A DNA stretch of 7,482 bases, taken from ZC4RG20 sp964553875 (GTDB lineage: Bacteria > Pseudomonadota > Gammaproteobacteria > Steroidobacterales > Rariloculaceae). The position numbers and the translations under genes were made by a program. The DNA lies in NCBI GenBank assembly GCA_964553875.1, contig CAZKNH010000171.1, forward strand, positions 1 to 7,482, read 5' to 3'. Below, in pieces: positions 5,678 to 7,482 of the stretch (position 1 is its first letter; each line of letters begins with the position of its first letter). The notes under the pieces were generated by a model that did not search any database, was not told where the DNA came from, and worked only from the letters and a program-made list of their open reading frames with translations.

Positions 5678-6097
5678 TCAGGCGTCGAGCGCGTCGAGCG
5701 CCTTCTGGAAACGGTTCGCGTGCGACCGCTCGGCCTTCGCGAGGGTCTCGAACCAGTCCGCGATCTCGTCGAAGCCCTCCTCGCGGGCGGTCTTCGCCAT
5801 GCCCGGGTACATGTCCGTGTACTCGTGCGTCTCGCCGGCGATGGCCGCCTTCAGGTTGTCTGCGGTCGAGCCGATCGGGAGACCCGTCGCCGGATCACCG
5901 ACCGCCTCGAGATACTCGAGGTGCCCGTGCGCGTGGCCCGTCTCACCCTCGGCCGTCGAGCGGAACACGGCCGCGACGTCGTTGTAACCCTCGACGTCCG
6001 CCTTCGCCGCGAAATAGAGGTACCGGCGGTTCGCCTGGGATTCGCCCGCGAACGCGTCCTTCAGGTTCTGCTCGGTCTTGCTGCCTTTGAGTTCCAT
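5678..6097 (-). CDS. Rubrerythrin-type diiron protein without a rubredoxin domain
   Basis: Rubrerythrins are ferritin-like four-helix proteins that use a diiron site to reduce hydrogen peroxide in the cytoplasm. This protein has 139 residues and shows the expected ligand pattern: Glu19 (FAGESQANRRY), Glu52 and His55 (EGETGHAHGH), Glu89 and Glu92 (AGETHEYTDMYP), and Glu123 and His126 (AKAERSHANRF). It ends just after the last helix and has no cysteine at all, so the C-terminal rubredoxin domain of classical rubrerythrin (two CXXC motifs) is missing. Electrons must come from a separate protein; the downstream Fe-S oxidoreductase is the obvious candidate (inference). The ATG at 6097 has AGGAGG 9 nt upstream, the best ribosome-binding site in the cassette. 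It is the first gene of the unit, read from the promoter at 6206-6234. Confidence 0.95.
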   Translation of the reverse strand: MELKGSKTEQNLKDAFAGESQANRRYLYFAAKADVEGYNDVAAVFRSTAEGETGHAHGHLEYLEAVGDPATGLPIGSTADNLKAAIAGETHEYTDMYPGMAKTAREEGFDEIADWFETLAKAERSHANRFQKALDALDA

Positions 6098-6148
6098 GTC
6101 GGAGATCCTCCTGACCTACAATGGTTTGCGACGAAGCCGATGAGCCGC

Positions 6149-6171
6149 CCGGCGCATGGGACATGTGCCGG
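6149..6171. promoter_or_regulatory. Hairpin in the rubrerythrin leader
   Basis: CCGGCGCATG (6149-6158) and CATGTGCCGG (6162-6171) pair at nine of ten positions around a 3-nt loop. In the minus-strand leader RNA the one mismatch is A-C; as plus-strand RNA it would be a G-U pair. It lies between the operator palindrome and the ribosome-binding site of rubrerythrin and could regulate or stabilise the roughly 100-nt leader. Confidence 0.4.
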
Positions 6172-6178
6172 ACAGCCG

Positions 6179-6195
6179 TTTAGACTAAGTCTAAA
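6179..6195. promoter_or_regulatory. Probable operator: TTTAGACT-A-AGTCTAAA palindrome
   Basis: A perfect inverted repeat of 8 bp around one central base, AT-rich in very GC-rich surroundings. It sits about 4-20 nt downstream of the predicted rubrerythrin transcription start (near 6199), a typical place for a repressor. The GACT/AGTC half-sites recall sites of Rrf2-family Fe-S sensors such as IscR, but the match is not exact and no regulator gene lies in the window. A further AGTCT occurs at 6211-6215 next to the -10 box. Confidence 0.65.
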
Positions 6196-6205
6196 AGATC
6201 CGCAT

Positions 6206-6234
6206 AAGGTAGTCTCGCGTTCCAGGGCTGTCAA
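6206..6234 (-). promoter_or_regulatory. Sigma70-type promoter of the rubrerythrin cassette
   Basis: On the minus strand a perfect -35 TTGACA (6234-6229) is followed by a 17-nt spacer and a weak -10 TACCTT (6211-6206; T, A and final T match). Start of transcription is predicted near 6199, giving a leader of about 100 nt. A strong -35 with optimal spacing but a poor -10 suggests regulation; the palindrome just downstream supports this. Confidence 0.55.
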
Positions 6235-6263
6235 CAAGACACGGGCCGTTCGATCAGAGCACA

Positions 6264-6289
6264 GTTTGACACCTTTACGGTGGTTTGAC
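6264..6289. repeat. GTTTGAC direct repeat around a short inverted repeat upstream of xseB
   Basis: GTTTGAC occurs at 6264-6270 and 6283-6289, a 19-bp period, and the interval contains CACC-TTTAC-GGTG (6270-6282). Two helical turns between identical heptamers would suit a dimeric activator or repressor, and the second copy overlaps the proposed xseB -35. No known regulator was recognised. Confidence 0.35.
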
Positions 6290-6314
6290 CCCCGGAGCGT
6301 GGGTCCTGTACCGT
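6285..6314 (+). promoter_or_regulatory. Possible promoter for xseB
   Basis: TTGACC (6285-6290, five of six -35 matches), an 18-nt spacer and TACCGT (6309-6314, three of six -10 matches) would start transcription near 6321, about 27 nt before the xseB ATG. The upstream TTGACA at 6266-6271 has no usable -10 at 17 nt. Confidence 0.3.
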
Positions 6315-6347
6315 GCGCGCAGCGTCGACCCTGAAGTCGGATGTTAC

Positions 6348-6590
6348 ATGACGGAATCGGACAATAGCCTCGGCAGCCTCGAAAAGTCCCTCGAGGAGCT
6401 CGAGTCGCTCGTCGAGCGGCTCGAAAGCGGCGATTTGTCGCTCGAGGAGGCGCTCAAGGAGTTCGAGCGGGGCGTCAAGCTGACGCGCGAATGCCAGGCG
6501 GCGCTGAAGGACGCCGAGCAGAAGGTCGAAATCCTGCTGAAGAAAACCGAGGACGCGGAGCCGGTGCCGTTCGAGGCCCCGAAAGACTAG
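6348..6590 (+). CDS. xseB: Exodeoxyribonuclease VII small subunit
   Basis: XseB is the small subunit that binds along the XseA catalytic subunit in exonuclease VII, which degrades single-stranded DNA in both directions. From the ATG at 6348 the protein has 80 residues (MTESDNSLGS to EAPKD), the same length as E. coli XseB. The family core is clear: SLEKSLEELESLVERLESGD (residues 10-29), then LSLEEALKEFERGVKL (30-45) and CQAALKDAEQKVEIL, forming two acidic coiled-coil helices. A longer frame upstream begins only at TTG and adds 21 residues unlike the family, so I reject it. The ribosome-binding site is weak (GGA, 6 nt before ATG). It is divergent from the rubrerythrin gene and convergent with the kinase gene, so the usual xseB-ispA-dxs order is not kept here. 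Confidence 0.95.
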   Translation: MTESDNSLGSLEKSLEELESLVERLESGDLSLEEALKEFERGVKLTRECQAALKDAEQKVEILLKKTEDAEPVPFEAPKD

Positions 6591-6621
6591 GCGCCCGTCC
6601 GGATCCCGGGCAGCTGCCGGC

Positions 6622-7482
6622 CTACGTCGAGCTCTGCACCCCCTGCAGGCGCTCGATCAGCGACCTCAGGAACACCTTGTTGAAGCGCAGCTGGCACGAC
6701 GTCGAGGCCTGCTCGAGCAAGGTCGAGCTCACCGTCATCAGCGTCACCGGGCCGATCGCCGTGATCGTCGCCGTGCGGCGGGCGCCGCGCACGTAGCTCG
6801 TCTCGCCGAAGCAGTCGCCGTCGCCGAGGACGCCGACGACGCGGCGGCCGGAGCGGACCGACACCTCTCCCGACACGATGATGTAGAAGCGATCGTCGAG
6901 CTCGCCCTCGCGGATGATCTCGTCGCCCTCCTTGTAGTCGCGCCACTCGCTCGCGCGGAGCACCTCCCAGATCTCGGCGTGCGAGAACTCGTGGAAGAAG
7001 CGCAGCTTCCTCAACTGCTCGAATTGCGCCTGCTTGTCTATCCGGTCGGACTGCGTGCGCAGCGTGTGGAACACGCGGGTCAATGCCGCCGCGAACTCGA
7101 GCCCGTTCGCGAAGCGCTGCTCCGGCTCCTTGCGCAGCGCCTTCGACACCACGTCCTCGAGCTCCTCGGAAATCTCCTCGCGAAGCGTGTGCAGCGGCGG
7201 CGGCGTCGCGTAAACGATCTGGTGGAGCAGCCGGCTCAGGTTGTTCGCGCGGAACGGCCGGTAACCGGTCAGGAGCTCGTACATGACCGCGCCCAGGGAG
7301 TAGAGGTCCGAGCGCGGGGTGATCTCCGCGGATTGCACCTGCTCCGGCGACATGTAGCTCGGCGAGCCCGCGATACCCTCGATCCGCGATACGGTCGAGT
7401 CCTTCACGATCGCGATGCCGAAGTCGATGATCCTGACGTCGTTGTCGAGCGTCAGCATGATGTTGCTCGGCTTGATGTCGCG
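6622..7482 (-). CDS. Ser/Thr protein kinase fused to a cyclic-nucleotide-binding domain, C-terminal part (runs off the right edge)
   Basis: 286 residues are visible and the frame is open to the edge. It begins inside the kinase catalytic loop, RDIKPSNIM (the HRDxKxxN motif lacking only its His), with catalytic Asp2 and Asn7. The DFG (20-22), the activation segment ending SYMSPEQ (about 42-48), the subdomain IX stretch SDLYSLGAVMYELLTG and the late arginine in EPEQRF complete a Hanks-type C-lobe. After a linker (about residues 140-158) comes a CRP/PKA-type cyclic-nucleotide-binding barrel: DYKEGDEIIREGELDDRFYI, then SGEVSVRSG and the phosphate-binding cassette FGETSYVRGARRTATI (225-240), which keeps the Glu and Arg-Thr-Ala that contact the nucleotide phosphate and ribose. 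No DNA-binding domain follows. The ATG at 7458 is internal to the kinase fold and is not the start. A soluble signalling kinase gated by a cyclic nucleotide is likely; substrate unknown. Confidence 0.93.
   Translation of the reverse strand, partial: RDIKPSNIMLTLDNDVRIIDFGIAIVKDSTVSRIEGIAGSPSYMSPEQVQSAEITPRSDLYSLGAVMYELLTGYRPFRANNLSRLLHQIVYATPPPLHTLREEISEELEDVVSKALRKEPEQRFANGLEFAAALTRVFHTLRTQSDRIDKQAQFEQLRKLRFFHEFSHAEIWEVLRASEWRDYKEGDEIIREGELDDRFYIIVSGEVSVRSGRRVVGVLGDGDCFGETSYVRGARRTATITAIGPVTLMTVSSTLLEQASTSCQLRFNKVFLRSLIERLQGVQSST

Noticed and set aside
4273..6090. Long plus-strand open frame of about 605 codons
   Set aside because: It runs antisense to the Fe-S oxidoreductase and rubrerythrin genes. 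Its product is Arg/Ala/Leu-rich without recognisable motifs, as expected opposite high-GC genes.
6285..6347. TTG-initiated N-terminal extension of XseB
   Set aside because: It overlaps the proposed promoter and adds residues unlike XseB; the ATG at 6348 gives the standard 80 residues.
6591..6621. CCGGGCAGCTGCCGG near-palindrome as a bidirectional terminator of xseB and the kinase gene
   Set aside because: It has no loop and no U-tract on either side.

Overview
The window is high-GC bacterial DNA. It most likely comes from a gammaproteobacterium, because ParE has the 630-residue length and near-colinear sequence of the enterobacterial protein and XseB has the 80-residue E. coli length. I cannot place it more precisely. 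A secreted cupin, a rubrerythrin operon, a kinase/cyclic-nucleotide protein and a relic of an FtsX/MacB-like permease fit a free-living soil or aquatic relative (inference). Nearly all genes lie on the minus strand; xseB is the only clear plus-strand gene.

Right to left along the minus strand: (1) 7482-6622 holds the C-terminal part of a Ser/Thr protein kinase fused to a cyclic-nucleotide-binding domain, running off the right edge. (2) xseB (6348-6590, plus) converges on it. (3) The 250-bp divergent region 6098-6347 holds a sigma70-like promoter with a perfect TTGACA, and a perfect 8-1-8 palindrome just downstream of the predicted start of transcription. It also holds a leader hairpin and a weaker promoter for xseB. 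(4) A three-gene cassette follows: rubrerythrin without a rubredoxin domain (6097-5678), an Fe-S oxidoreductase with two ferredoxin-type cysteine clusters and CCG-type domains (5553-4168), and a DUF3501 protein (4121-3540). This looks like a peroxide/redox-defence module in which the Fe-S protein could supply electrons to the diiron protein. (5) Just downstream is a short relic of a MacB/ADOP-type permease (3508-3425), then a secreted cupin gene (3335-2895). (6) parE (2704-812) and the first 188 codons of parC (565-1) encode topoisomerase IV. They are separated by a large imperfect palindrome (about 615-797) that looks like an inserted repeat element.

The strongest candidate for something under-described is the rubrerythrin / Fe-S oxidoreductase / DUF3501 unit with its TTTAGACT-A-AGTCTAAA operator. 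The parE-parC palindrome, the alanine at the quinolone-contacting position of ParC, the permease scar and the kinase-cNMP fusion are secondary points of interest. No tRNA, rRNA, CRISPR array or intact insertion sequence was seen.
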